Of a DNA stretch of 64,000 nt, positions 1 to 11,619 are shown in pieces. The position numbers and the translations under genes were made by a program. The notes beneath the pieces were generated by a model, which saw only the letters and a program-made list of their open reading frames with translations, ran no database searches and was not told the origin of the DNA. Position 1 is the first letter of the stretch. Every line of letters begins with the position of its first letter. The DNA comes from Gnetum montanum (Eukaryota; Streptophyta; Gnetopsida; Gnetales; Gnetaceae), in assembly GCA_015680685.1 (NCBI GenBank), contig MNCI01020752.1, positions 104,887 through 168,886 of the forward strand. Reading direction: 5' to 3'.

Positions 1-850
1 CATAGAAGAGAATGATGGATGTGACATTTGCCAATATGACCATCCAAAGCGATATTACCCAGTTATGTTACATCTACAAAAGTTTGGGGCTTTTGCTTTG
101 AATCTGAAGTTCATGAAAAGGTAGATGCCTAGGAAATTACCTTACTCACAAGGTAATTATAGATAGCCCTAAAACCAATTGTACTATTCTAGTGAGACTT
201 CTTATTAGCCTCAAAACTACTATAAACTTCAGTGGAAAAATTCACAATCATGGGGGATGTCATCATCAAACAAGTAATACCCTTATTTCTAGCAAGAAAT
301 TTATGACTACTATGTTCAACAACCTATTTCTCCAAATGGTTCTACTTCCTCTACCTTGAATCACTAATATCACTCTTTCAATATCATCAACCTGAAACAT
401 CTCCTATGGGATCACCATCTCACACCTCTTATCCTCTATCACATCCTCAATATTTTCATATTTCCCTCCACCATATATTTCCACCAAAAACACATTAAGG
501 ATTGGCATCACAACATCAATGGAATAATGCCACTTTTGCTATGAAGATACATGTAAATTATAATGCTAGTAGATCTCAACCATAGTCTTGAAAATTTCTT
601 TTCTTAAGGATAGTTCCCACACATGAGCATAAAATGTGTAGACCTACTAGCTCATCAAAACTAGCACAAGGTCAATCTAGTGCAATAGCTTTCCTCATTA
701 GAAAAATATCTCCTAATCATACACAAAGGACAACAACCATCATAACTCCAACACAAGAGGTAAAGGATGAACCTATCATTGTAGAGAGAGAGAAAACTCC
801 ATGCATTACTAATAATGATATAGGGTGCAATTGTGGGCTACAAGTTTAAA
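1..850 (+). pseudogene. Gag C-terminal remnant (family A)
   Basis: Frame 2 reads GCDIC-QYDH, followed by MPRKLPYSQGNYR, closely matching the family-A gag at 54,370-54,525. The C-x2-C-x3-H spacing is a zinc-knuckle variant; the last cysteine (present as C in the other copy) is replaced here, so the knuckle is broken. Several in-frame stops follow. The segment from 634 to 849 is a short open Ser/Thr/Pro-rich stretch ending in CITNNDIGCNCG, matched by CITNHDKGCSHG in the other copy. It would have belonged to the nucleocapsid and C-terminal part of a Gag protein packaging element RNA. Confidence 0.7.
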
Positions 851-3482
851 ATATTAACACAATCCCTATACCAGCCCACAACAAAGCTAAGGAACAAGTG
901 TGTGAGTAGAACCAAGTATACATAATAGTCACTAAACTAGAAGATATCTAGTGGCTTGAAAATGAGAGTACAGAACTATTTAAAAGATGCATGAAAATAA
1001 TCAATCCACTTATTAGTTCTAGACTTAAGGAAATGGACCAAATAGAGAACTTAAACATACAAATCTTACAATCTAATTATACATCAAAAGAAGATATTAG
1101 ATAAGAAGACCTGAGAATTAAAATAAAAAATCAAGAAGAATAAGAAAACACATTTGGACCCTCTAAAAAGGTAATACCTTCAAGTCTAGTTGAAGATATG
1201 TCTCTGAAATATTGACATGAAATTATCACCAATGTTAGATGTGCTACCATATGAATGGTTAAACTAGTATAGATGTGAAGTCCACTTCTCGAATTCTCAT
1301 TCATATGTTTTGTCATGGGGGAGATGCCCCACCCTAAATCAAGAACTAATAAGTGGTTTTCACTTTTTTGTTATACAATTTTTTATCATTTTCCTATTTC
1401 TTACAAAATTTTCTAATTCTTCATATGTTTTTCATTTCTTGTTATTTTCTTTTCTTTATAATTTTCTCTTTTCTTGAGTCAATTTCTTTATGTTTTATGA
1501 AGGTATTCTATGTTTTGGTTAATAATATTTCTAGTTATGATGTAGAAATCAACATTATGTGTTGGATTTTTCTGTTATGCTATCCAAATGATTGGGTAAA
1601 TAATTGTGTAAAGCAGTGAGACCACCTCATCCATCCCTCCAGGTCTCTAAGTAAAAGGTATTTATCATGAAAACAATATGGTTCTTCTTACGTGAAACTC
1701 AAATTAATTGATCATTGTGTCCAAAAGGAGGGAAAAACCAAGTGGGAATGTTAAAGGGTATGACCTCAAGGAAACTTTGTTGGGTTTTCTTCTTAACTTT
1801 ATTCATGTGGTTTATGACTCCTCTAGAAACATATCATCACACTCCTATTGTCAATTAATAAATATGAAGCTTATCAACCAATAAATAGGAAGCTATTTCT
1901 TTGTATGGTGTGGTTACCATTAATTTAGAAAAAAAAAACAATAATTGAAATTCAAAGAACATCCCTTAGACACAATAATGGGCTATAAGCACTGGTTATG
2001 TGGTTAGAAAGACATCTTACCCATGCCTAGAGGCATCCATCTAACTAATGCCCTTTCTTCATTCTTTTCTTTTCTTCTCTTTTTTGAGTGATGATCATTT
2101 TTTAAAATTGTTTTGGACTCATGATGGTTGGTAGGAAGGAACACTTTAATGCGAGGTCACTATTAATGGTATGAACTTTTTATAAAACTTGGATAGATAG
2201 GTATGATGATCATATTAATCACAATTAACACAAAGAACTTATTGCATAAATGGTAAAGTAACTTACATCCAAATCTCTACAATTCCTTCTTATTCCATTA
2301 ATTCACCTTACTACTGCATACAATTACAAGCCTTTTGATTTTGTATAGTATAGTGCAACATCCTAACCAACGTAGTAGTGATTTGTTTGGAACAAAGGTA
2401 TGATCTACATCCAACTTTGAAGGTTCCCATAGATATATATTGAAGTGGTTATGCAAGGGAATTATGGGAAGATCCTACTTTAGGAAGGATGCACTTGCAT
2501 AACTTTTTTTGATCATGGCTTTGAACCAAACCTCACATCCTCTAGAACACCATTGATAGATTCTCTAAATTGATGTATGATTTTGGGACTACTTCTCATC
2601 ACTTTCAATTAATTTTTCTAAATTTTCTAATTCAATATCCTTCCAATTCAATATTTCTTGGCCATCTTTTACACTAGACCTTTGGTTTTAAGTGTTTGAA
2701 AACTTTTGCACTCCTAGAGTGATGCTCATTTATGATAGGAGCTAAGGATGTACATTTTGAAATTTTTGAAATTCTTCTAACATTCTATTTTCAAACATTA
2801 TGGTAACTAATAGTAATTAATCCAAATAGTGTGAACAACTTGATGATTTTAGTTACCTCATAGCCTTGGGAATAGTACTTTCTCATCACCTTGTGATTAA
2901 ATGCTAACATTTTTTTAAGATATGGTAACTAAGGGATTCAAAAAGGGTTAATTATTAAGGAAAGATTACTAAAACTAATGTGGATCCTTTGGTGATTGTA
3001 GGTGATGCTAAAAGGAAAGCCTAAGGTAAAAGGTCTTTTACCAAGAAAGGAAATGTGACTAAGAGAGGAACAGAGGAGGATATTCCCATGGAAAAATTCA
3101 AGCACATACACAGACTAAGGCTCAAACATCACAAGTTTGCTAGATCCATTTGTAGGTGAGAATAAATTTCAGTCCATCCTTTTAGAATTTTTTGCATAAA
3201 AAGAGAAGCATTAACATAACAATCAAGGTTGGAAGTCCACCACTGCTAGCAACAATAAGAAGATTCATCTTTAGTGGATTTTTGAAGACTCTAAAAATTT
3301 TGTAAACTTTAATGATTGTCCAGTATTTTTGTCACTTTGTAATACATCCACTCGAATCCAATTTTGTAATGTTGCTCTTATATCCAGCTAGTAGTTAGTG
3401 TTAGTCAATAATCCCATACATTTTCAATTTTGTAAAGAATCTCAATCCTATTTTGTTCACTTGAGGATGAGTTTTTAATCAA
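851..3482 (+). other. Internal non-coding region of the truncated family-A element
   Basis: AT-rich sequence with no convincing coding capacity and no pol motifs in any frame. It aligns in patches with 55,320-56,760 of the complete copy. At about 2,975-3,130 there is a short Lys-rich coding-like stretch, broken by stops, in place of the long second ORF of the complete copy. Confidence 0.5.
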
Positions 3483-3483
3483 T

Positions 3484-3493
3484 CATGGGGGTA
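3484..3493 (+). promoter_or_regulatory. Polypurine tract before 3' LTR
   Basis: CATGGGGGTA directly precedes the TGATGA start of the LTR, as GTGAGGGTA does at 60,433-60,441. It primes plus-strand DNA synthesis in LTR elements. The upstream context (CTTGAGGATGAG) is shared by both copies. Confidence 0.65.
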
Positions 3494-4343
3494 TGATGAA
3501 TTATGAGATGGTTGCATTGATGGACGTGCATTGACACATCCTTAGCAACACATGCGTTGATGCATCAATGCATCATCTTTTCTCACTTATAAATATGTGA
3601 GCACCCATCACATATGAGACATCTTTTAGTTAGTTTAGTAGCTAGACTATTGCAATTTCATTTCATAATTTTAGAAAATAGTCAGTGAGTGCTTGCAGTG
3701 TGAATTTGAGTTAGTTGTACAACATCTTATTTGTGTGTCATTGTACCTCGATACATTTCATGAATGGAAATAAGATCGAGATTAATTCATATTTATTATA
3801 GTACTTTGAATTAGAATAGATTTACTTTCAATGAAATTTACTTTACATGTACTTAGTTAATATTTACATTTCCATACACATTAATCAATTAGTGAAATGA
3901 GCATGACTAGTTTCAAGCATAAACACATGTTCACTTGGTAATTCCAATAGTGTTATTGTTTGGTTCACCTAGTAGTGTAACACTTGGTAGTCCCAGTAGT
4001 TGATGCATGGGTTTAGGATGTGTATAGCATGATGGGAATAGACACTCATTACCATTAGGCTAGCTTATAATTTTTCTTCTTCTTGGTTAATTAGATTAAA
4101 TAATTAATTTCTTTATTATTATTAAGATTAGTTTAAGGTTGCAAGAACATTAACCATCATATGCCTCACTTTGGACTAAACCATACATGACAAAGCTACC
4201 ACTAGTCCAAGTGGGAAGATAGCATCTTATAATCAATGCTTAACAATTTAGGTGCCACACTAGTCCCATCCATAGAATTCAACTAGATCACACATGAATG
4301 CTTGTGATTTATATGGTTGAATGTAGGGACCTACTACTCATCA
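3494..4343 (+). repeat. 3' LTR, family A (850 bp)
   Basis: Starts TGATGAATT and ends ACTCATCA; no PBS follows, so it is a 3' LTR. The right half (about 4,050-4,343) matches the LTR ends at 52,510-52,809 and 60,900-61,188. A TATAAATA box lies at 3,588-3,595. The U3 part differs from the other copies: instead of the CCCCAATAT/GATATC blocks it has repeated GCATTGA/TGCATC motifs at about 3,510-3,575, so U3 seems to have been replaced or to have diverged quickly. Confidence 0.8.
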
Positions 4344-6560
4344 GTCATAGTATCAATATAAATAAATAGTCTACATACATAAGATTAAGTTCATGTTTCT
4401 TCTTATCATGATTGTAGTTTATGATCTACATGCAAAGAGTAGGCAAGTATATATCAAATAATAATATATTACATAAACTAACTTAGTATACTGCATATAC
4501 TATTAATGAAAAGCTATCATAATTTTGTCCATTTTTATAATATGAGACTTTAAATTTTTTTGGAATTGTTAATGTAGAAGCAACTTAAATTTTTTTGTTT
4601 TTCCTAACAAAATTTAATGCTAGCTAATCTTCACTTGATTTAAGGTAGTCAGACTGAATGTTATTTGTTGACAATGATAAGAGGAATGAAAGAGAAAATG
4701 TTGACAGTATAATGCAAAAAATTGATGAGTTGGTGAGATTAATTAATTCAAAAATTTTATCAAATTATCATAATTTTTTCATCAAAATGAAATCATCCAA
4801 TTCTTCATTCATTAATATCTTCAACTTTAAAGGGAAGAAAAGGCCATCTACATATAGAAATGGGTAAGGACCAAAATACATTGTATGGGCCTAAGTTTAC
4901 TTTGTCCATTATTTTCATAAACTAAATTTTCAAGAGAAATTTTGGCTAAAATCAATTACATTTTCCCATAAAATACCATTATTTGATCTTAATTATAAAA
5001 GAGATTCTTGATTTTCAAGTCTAGTTTTCATCATTTTCAATAATGTGTTAATGAAAAATATAATAAATTCATCCTTTATATTTTTTCCATAGTTTGAAAA
5101 ATGTTTGGATCACTTTTCATCTACTCTAATTTCTAAAAACCCTCATTTAGGAGGCAATGAGAAGTGTTATCATGAAGATCTTCATGCTTCAAGCTATCAT
5201 AAATCTTCTTGACAAATATCATGATGTTTATCTTCTTTGTTCTTGGTAGAGTTTACTCATTTTGAAATTTAATATTTGAACTTAGAATTATTGAATATTT
5301 TTTTTAGATTTATCTTAAAGATGACTTGAGGATTTAGTGCATCATCAACTTGTGTTGTTTCATCTTCAATATTGTTTTCAGCCAATTGCTTGAATTTGTG
5401 TCAAATTATTAGCCAATTTTTTATTATAATTTTTGGTAGGGTTGGTTTCAATAACGTATATGGAATGATTTCAATAAAGCATAGAGTATTTGATACTCTT
5501 TTGGTATTTAAGATATCTTTATCTCCCTTTGAGATTATGCTTCTATTCTAAATGAATGAAATTTCATGACCTCTTTGGATTATGCTCCCAATAGAGATTA
5601 ATGTGTACATAATTTTTACAAAATATAATATATCTTAAATAGTAATTTTATGATATTTTTCAAAGTAAATAAGACTTTGCCTCTTTTCTTAAGTTTCATT
5701 TTTTCAACATTTCCAATTGTAATTACTTTTTAATTCTCCAATGCTTCAAATTCAATAAAGTGATTAATGAAATCCATCATATGGGCTAAGGAATCACTAT
5801 AAAAATCCATCTAATTCACTATATAAAATCCACCTTTTTTGTTAAATATTTAATTACTAATGTAAGAAATGTAATATTTCCTCCACTTTTTTTTTTAAAT
5901 TTTTTGCAACTGTATCTTCTTATTTCTTTAGGCCTTTTCATTTAAAAATGGAGTTGGAGGAAAAAAAATGTTTTAAATAGTATTTTGCTTCAAGATGCTC
6001 CATCCTTTTGAAAAAAGTGCATCAGAAATTATTCTTATATATTTTTTTTACCTTGATCACCAAAAGTGTCTTCTTTCTTTTCTTCCTTTTTCTTGGATGT
6101 TTTTGGATTCCTTGCCAAGTAAAGTTACTATTTATTGTGATTATCATTATTTATATTTTAAAATATTCTTATTTTAGAGATAATATCATCAACTATACAT
6201 ACATTAAACTCTTTGATTTGCACAAATTTCATCATCATGTCTTGAAATCTTGAACCATTGTATAAAGTAATAATATTTTGATCCTTTTGTTTTTGAATGA
6301 AGCCATGGCCAAATGCATTAATATTTCTCAAGCATTTATACATTCTTTCAAAAAAAATTTAAACTTCTAACCTTTCTTAAGTTTAATTTTATCAAAAGTG
6401 ATTCTATGAAAAAGTCCTTAAATTTACTAATTTTCTTAAGTTTCATGATACTTAACATGTAATCTCTTCCACATTTCTTTGGTTAGTTTAAGGAATCCAA
6501 TATTTTAGGTATAGTTGTATATATTTTTTGTATTTTACATAGTTGCTAAGAAGAAAATTT
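4344..6560. other. AT-rich intergenic relic sequence
   Basis: No gene recognised. Short open stretches at 4,658-4,867 (plus) and 6,158-6,343 (minus) have no family signature. The minus-strand stretch around 6.2-6.5 kb may be a very decayed retroelement coding segment, but no catalytic motif can be read. Confidence 0.4.
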
Positions 6561-6564
6561 TCCA

Positions 6565-7080
6565 AGCCCTAAATCGAGACATGAAGAGTATGAAATTTTT
6601 CTTTCAGCTTATGATTGAATGATTAGATAAGATCATGACTAAGGTGGATCAGAATGTAAGTCCCAACCATATTCAGCCATGTGATAATGATGCACAGTCT
6701 CACTCTAATGATGATGAAGAAGTTTTGTAGCTTGGTAGAAGGAGATCCAATAAGGAGGAAGAGACTTCTAGTTATGGGAGTATGAGAATCTATCAATTTT
6801 GTGTTTCAAGAAAAACAAATCCAAATCCTTATGCCAGAGCTCCAAGAGTATCATCTTCAACATCAACTTCTTCTCATGATTAGCTTGATGATGAAGATGA
6901 AGCAATACTAGCTAGAGCATTCATAAATGCTGCAAGACTTTCATATGTGGAGTTGAAAATTTTCAATGATGTAGATGGCACAAATTCTTTTGCAAGCTAG
7001 TTGAAGCCACTTGATAAACATTTTGAGTTGGAAGAGGTAATAGATCAATTGTGGGTACTAAATCCAAATTAAAAGGTATG
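6565..7080 (+). pseudogene. Degraded acidic, Ser-rich coding-like segment of unknown family
   Basis: One plus-strand frame reads as protein for about 170 codons with five or so stops. It has an N-terminal part with DKIMTKVDQNV, an acidic run SHSNDDEEV, a Ser-rich run VSSSTSTSSHD, then LDDEDEAILARAF, and an end near LEEVIDQLWVLNPN. The composition resembles a linker region of a retroelement Gag or a transposase accessory protein, but no domain is recognisable. The stops are TAG or TGA, several at positions where a single transition would restore a sense codon. Function unknown. Confidence 0.35.
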
Positions 7081-7349
7081 ACCTCAACTTGATTAGGAAA
7101 AGAATCCTAAAGTTTTTTCAAAAAAAAGAAGAAGACATAAACTCAGTTCTATGGTGGCTTGGGCAGATCCAATAATAAAAGGTTATACATGAACCATGCC
7201 AGAAAAAAATTAGAGATTTTAGTAATAGAACAACACAAAAAGAAAATATATAGCATTAAGCTAGGTGAACATCATCATGGTATCTTAAAATAATTAATGA
7301 TAAAGCATTTATCAAGAAAAATAGGGTTACTCTTTTCTTATTGAAAAAC

Positions 7350-8780
7350 CCACCTATTACAAACATTTTATTTCAATATCACTTCCATTTCTCCTAACTT
7401 TGAGAAATTCAATTAATAAATCCATAAATGGAAATGCTAAGCCAACATACTCCTATGATGTGCCTAATTTTATGCTAAAAAGATTGGGCCTCATGACATT
7501 TGGATAAACAATGATTAATGGTTTCTTCCTAAGCTCCACAATGTGTACACTTATCATTTGTAATTAATTGCTTATGAAATTAAAACATTCTCATAGGTAA
7601 TTTTTCATGTGGACACTTTCACAAAAAAAAAAATTTTGCATTTTGGTATCATCATATCATGCCACCAAGATTCTTTAATTGGTTCTTTAATTATTGCTAC
7701 TAAAATTGTATGGAGCATTATGGAAAACCATGTTGTTATATAGTTACTTAGCTATCGTGACTTGTATCTATGATTTGTAACTTGTGTAACATTATCACAC
7801 AAGCTTCCCCGATAATGCTAAATTTATACAACATAAATGGTGAATACCCCATCCACCCTCTTAGATGGGACAATAATGACCATTCTAGTTTATTGAATGA
7901 AATTTGCTTTCTTTAATATGAAACCAAAGAAAACGTCATTCTAGCTTCTCCAAATTATTTAAAACTTCTTCTGGGGCTTTAAAACATGAGAGATAATAAA
8001 GAAGGATAACTTTCAATATATAATAAATTAACTTAATAATTCCTACTTGTATGAGTAGTTTCTTCTTTTACGCTCACAATCTTCTATTAATTTTTTAATG
8101 ACTTCTTCCAATAAATTTATTTTCATTATGCTAATGAAAAGTGTGAGGCCCAAATATTTTGTAGGCAATTTATCTTTTTGATATTGTAGTTTCAAACAAA
8201 ACTCTTGAAATATTGTAATAGGTGTGCCAAATTTGAAAATCTTACTAATTGTGAAATTGATTTTCAAGCTTGATGCCTAGGCAAAAGTATGAAGGTAATT
8301 AAAAGAACTATTAAGAAAAAACTTATAATCCTATAAAAAATAAAAGTATAATTAACAAATTGGAAATGTGTGAAATCTAGACATCCATGGACTAGAGTGA
8401 TGCTTTTGATAAGTTGATGTGATTTTTATTTTTAGAGGATAGTACCAAGGCTTGCCATTGCCATAATAAATAACTAAGAAGAGATTGGATCTCCTTGATG
8501 AATCCTATTTTTTATCATGAAATCACCTATATGTTGCCCATTAATCAAGAAAGAAAAATAGGTACCTTTATAACATTGCTCTAGTTTGTATAAGTAGTGT
8601 TCTAGAAAACCTAGTTTCCAAAGCATATCATCAATGAACAAGGAAATGTTATCATAAGCCTTGCTTATATCTATTTTAAGATTAATGCTTGATGCCTTTT
8701 GGAGATAGGCTAAAGGAAGAATTTTGTAAGTGAGGAGAAATTAATCTAAAATATATCTACTAGGAACAAAGCAAACTTGC
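7350..8780 (-). mobile_element. LINE (L1-like) fragment: RT to C-terminal zinc-finger region
   Basis: Read on the minus strand, the order is RT palm DISKAYDNIS at about 8,680-8,650, then NGQHIGDF and RIHQGDPIS at about 8,560-8,500 (the GDP-S motif of LINE RTs), then the thumb and post-RT region with LPTKYLGLTL at about 8,175-8,140, and a terminal CTHCGA..EETINH segment at about 7,545-7,500 resembling the zf-RVT region of plant LINEs. Frameshifts and stops are scattered throughout. The 5' part (endonuclease) is missing, as is usual for 5'-truncated LINEs. No clear poly-A tail or TSD was identified. Confidence 0.7.
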
Positions 8781-9979
8781 TCAAATGTAATAATAGATTA
8801 AAGAATCTTGCTTCTTCCAATCCATTCCATTCTAGAGCTTCATGTCTTCTCTAGTTCAGGGTTTAGGTGCATCCATACATGTATGGATGTTACATATGTT
8901 TGGCTTTTGCTATTCTCTATGATTACAGACTTTGGCTTTTTTTGTTTATTCAATTTTGTGTTTTTGCATATGGTATATGGCGGCATTGTTTTCTACACAT
9001 ATTTTAGGTAGAACCATTCCTACCAATAGATCCTTTATTTGATTATAAAAGGAAATTTTTTATGATATTAACTGCTACATGGATAGTCTTTGGTGGCTTT
9101 GATAAAGACCTGTAATAATAAATTAAGTTTCCTAGGCTATGCTATATCTTATATAATTGGAGGACCTTTGAGGGTCACCTTCAACTGTGCTGCTATATAG
9201 AATATTGCACCTATTGCAAGTGTGTGTGTGTGTGTGTGCACTTTCTCTCTTAATTGAAACCTATGATTTTATTTATAAATACTGATTTTCTTTATTTTAA
9301 CCTGGATAGGTGTTAAGTATAGAGAAAAGTAAGGAGATTGAGATCACAAAGCATATTTGGATATTAGTTGTAAAGATTTTGAAGATCCAAAGTATCAATT
9401 AGAAGATAAAGGCGATCTCCAATTTCCATGCATTAAAGACACATGGCACCCATTCTGCACTTCCTAAGAGAAAAATAAGGAGAAAAACATAAGGGCTATA
9501 AAATCCCATACACATAGATGAAGAGGAAATCATCAAAAGTAGAGAAAGAAAAGTCTCTTAGCTTCTCTCATTTACTTTCCATATTTTTCCTTCTTCTTCC
9601 CTTCTTCCTTCCATTCTCCTATTTCATATTAATGTTGTTGCTACATGCAACTCACTACCTAGTGTTGTACATGCAATCAGTTACTACTTGGATGCTTCTT
9701 GTTGTTGCTAGTGGATGGTATCATCATTTTCAAGTGGTCAATGCTACCTATAGGTGCTAATATGGACTATTGTCATGGCTATTTGCAACTATGAACAATC
9801 ATGCTAAGTTCCTTCTTTTCTTTTCTTCCTATATTATCTATTTATCATTCACTTAATATAACGATTTTATTTTTAGTTAATTTTCCTTGCAAGTAACTTA
9901 ATATTTTCTATTTAATGTCATGTTAAAATTATCAGTTATGCTTTCTCTTCCACTTGAGACTATTCCTAGGCTAGCTATG
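8781..9979. other. Non-coding spacer left of element B
   Basis: AT-rich, no recognisable gene. An open stretch at 9,518-9,760 (plus) is Leu/Phe-rich and low in complexity and is not convincing. It holds a TG microsatellite. This is the left flank of the element-B insertion and is continuous, in the pre-insertion state, with 40,848 onward. Confidence 0.5.
9221..9238. repeat. (TG)9 microsatellite
   Basis: Nine uninterrupted TG dinucleotides. Confidence 0.95.
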
Positions 9980-9984
9980 CCCAT
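9980..9984. repeat. Probable left TSD of element B (CCCAT)
   Basis: CCCAT directly before the LTR; TCCAT directly follows the right LTR at 40,843-40,847. The single difference is a C/T transition, plausible for an old insertion. Confidence 0.5.
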
Positions 9985-10877
9985 TGATGTGATAGGAAAA
10001 AATGATCGTTGGAGAAATCGATAGATTTGGTACAACAACATCAAGCCCGAATCCCTAGGACCTTCAAAAGAATGGGAATCAAGTTGTCCTAGCCTGTATG
10101 AAAAATCAACTAGGGACTTATATAATGCAAAAATGAATGATGTAAATAATAATGAAAAAATTATAGATCTATAGAATAGAGAAAAAAATGCAAATTGTAC
10201 ACAAAAATGAAACTTTAAAGCATTATTAAAATAATAAAGGTAGAGTTGTAGAAATATGTACAATAAATTCCCATGAGAGCAAAAGGAGTTCAGTGGTGTA
10301 GGAGTTCAAAGCCCATTAAAGTTGATGTAGTTTGCTCCATAAGTCAAGTGCTAAGTCACTCCTGATGCTTTCCAACTTCCTTTGTTGCAACCTCAGACCT
10401 ACAAATTGGGTCACCACTGGGGGATGAAAAAAGTGGGGGATTTGGTTGCCAAAGTATCCCATGCTGGAGATTGGAAATCCCAAGGATGTAGTATTGACAC
10501 CAAAAACCCACAAGTCTCAATGGGGTGGTGGGTTGCAAAAGGGGTTTATAGGGTTACAATACTTCCATGTTGGGATTCAAGAGAATGCAACTGTGAGATC
10601 TTGTAAGAACTTTTAAGTGCTTGAAAATGCCCAAGTGTGGACCTATGACAATGTTTATGTGCTAAAACTTGCTGAACCAATGCCAATAATATAGAATTGC
10701 CAACATTGTGGAACCTCTAAATGGTGTTTGAGGCTAGTTTTTATAGGCTTTAGGATATGAATAGGGCTGAAAAATGGCTATGATTGGGCTGTAATTTGGT
10801 TGCAAAATGGCTGTAAATTTCTACCTTGTATAAGTGAGATGGGTGTACAAATTTGGTGGGTTACCATATATAGTAAG
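9985..10877 (-). repeat. Element B 3' LTR, outer segment (left of chromovirus)
   Basis: Aligns base by base with 39,434-40,337 of the other LTR: shared AGAAATCGAT, TAGATCTATAGAATAGAGAA, and GAAACTTTAAA runs, ending CATATATAGTAAG where the chromovirus entered. Short open frames here are chance. Confidence 0.85.
10873..10877. repeat. TSD of chromovirus, left copy (GTAAG)
   Basis: GTAAG precedes TGTGACATCC and is repeated at 20,515-20,519 after the other LTR. The empty site in the right LTR of element B (about 40,333-40,345) has a single GTAAG. Confidence 0.9.
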
Positions 10878-11382
10878 TGTGACATCCTATTCCTGGATGT
10901 CATAAAAATACGAATTCCTAATTTATTACATTCCCCATGGATAACATATTAGAAATATTATAAACAATTAAATAATTAATTAATTAACAAATAAATAATT
11001 GATACTAAAGAATTAAGCAAGGAAAAATGGAAAAATTATATTAAAGAAAGAGAGTACTGTAACATCCTTTTCGGGTTGTCTTCCTATGCCACTTAAGCTT
11101 TAGAGGCAATCCGACACTAACACCATAGTTAGAATATCCTACCAAAGGGGTGATTAGTCCCTTTTTGTCCCACTTCATCCAACTCCCATTACTCACCTCT
11201 CTAGGCTCTGCAACTCCATGTTGGCATGACCTCTAAACCCAACCTTAAATGACATAGGTCAAACCCTTCTCCAAGGGATACATGAATAAGCATAACTCCT
11301 CATAATGAGGTGCCCATTCATTAGAAGGTTAATTACATTGTTTATAATTTTTTCCACCCTTAATAAAGGATGGGTTGTTACA
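10878..11382 (-). repeat. Chromovirus 3' LTR
   Basis: Begins TGTGACATCC and ends GGTTGTTACA on the plus strand; matches 20,009-20,514 along its whole length. On the minus strand it is preceded by a purine-richer AGGCAGGTAGAT, a likely decayed polypurine tract. Confidence 0.9.
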
Positions 11383-11619
11383 ATCTACCTGCCTTAACTA
11401 TCTAGCTCATCCTCGAGTGCTTCCTTGATATCCAGCTGCTCAATAGCTGCTTCATTGTTATCCTTCTTAGCTTCAGTTCCCTTATTTTTCTCATTATCTT
11501 CTATTTAAATAAAAAAATTAAAAATTTATAAACATAATTTATTACATCCATAATAAATTTAACCTATCATTCAATATCTAGATGGTCAAAAAGTTGAGGT
11601 AAGTATTTAAAATAAATGC

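Larger units (their letters stand above)
1..4343 (+). mobile_element. Left-truncated family-A LTR retroelement (gag remnant to 3' LTR)
   Basis: This is the right-hand part of a plus-strand LTR element related to the complete copy at 51,936-61,188; its left end lies outside the window. Shared landmarks in the same order are a gag zinc-knuckle segment at about 20-60 (matches 54,380-54,420), a Ser/Thr/Pro-rich segment at 634-849 (matches 54,973-55,190), a short block at 1,313-1,330 (matches 55,405-55,425), a block at 2,440-2,500 (matches 56,510-56,560), the TTGAGGATGAG approach to the polypurine tract, and the LTR. No protease, RT or integrase was found between gag and the LTR. Unlike the other copy, it has no long coiled-coil coding region before the 3' LTR. 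Confidence 0.8.

Noticed and set aside
6158-6343. Copia integrase fragment on the minus strand
   Set aside because: Only a vague resemblance (FIQKQKDQNIITLYNGS) to the integrase core; no catalytic residue pattern could be confirmed.
9518-9760. 80-codon Leu/Phe-rich ORF as a membrane protein
   Set aside because: Low-complexity pyrimidine-rich DNA explains the hydrophobic composition; no start context or homology is recognisable.
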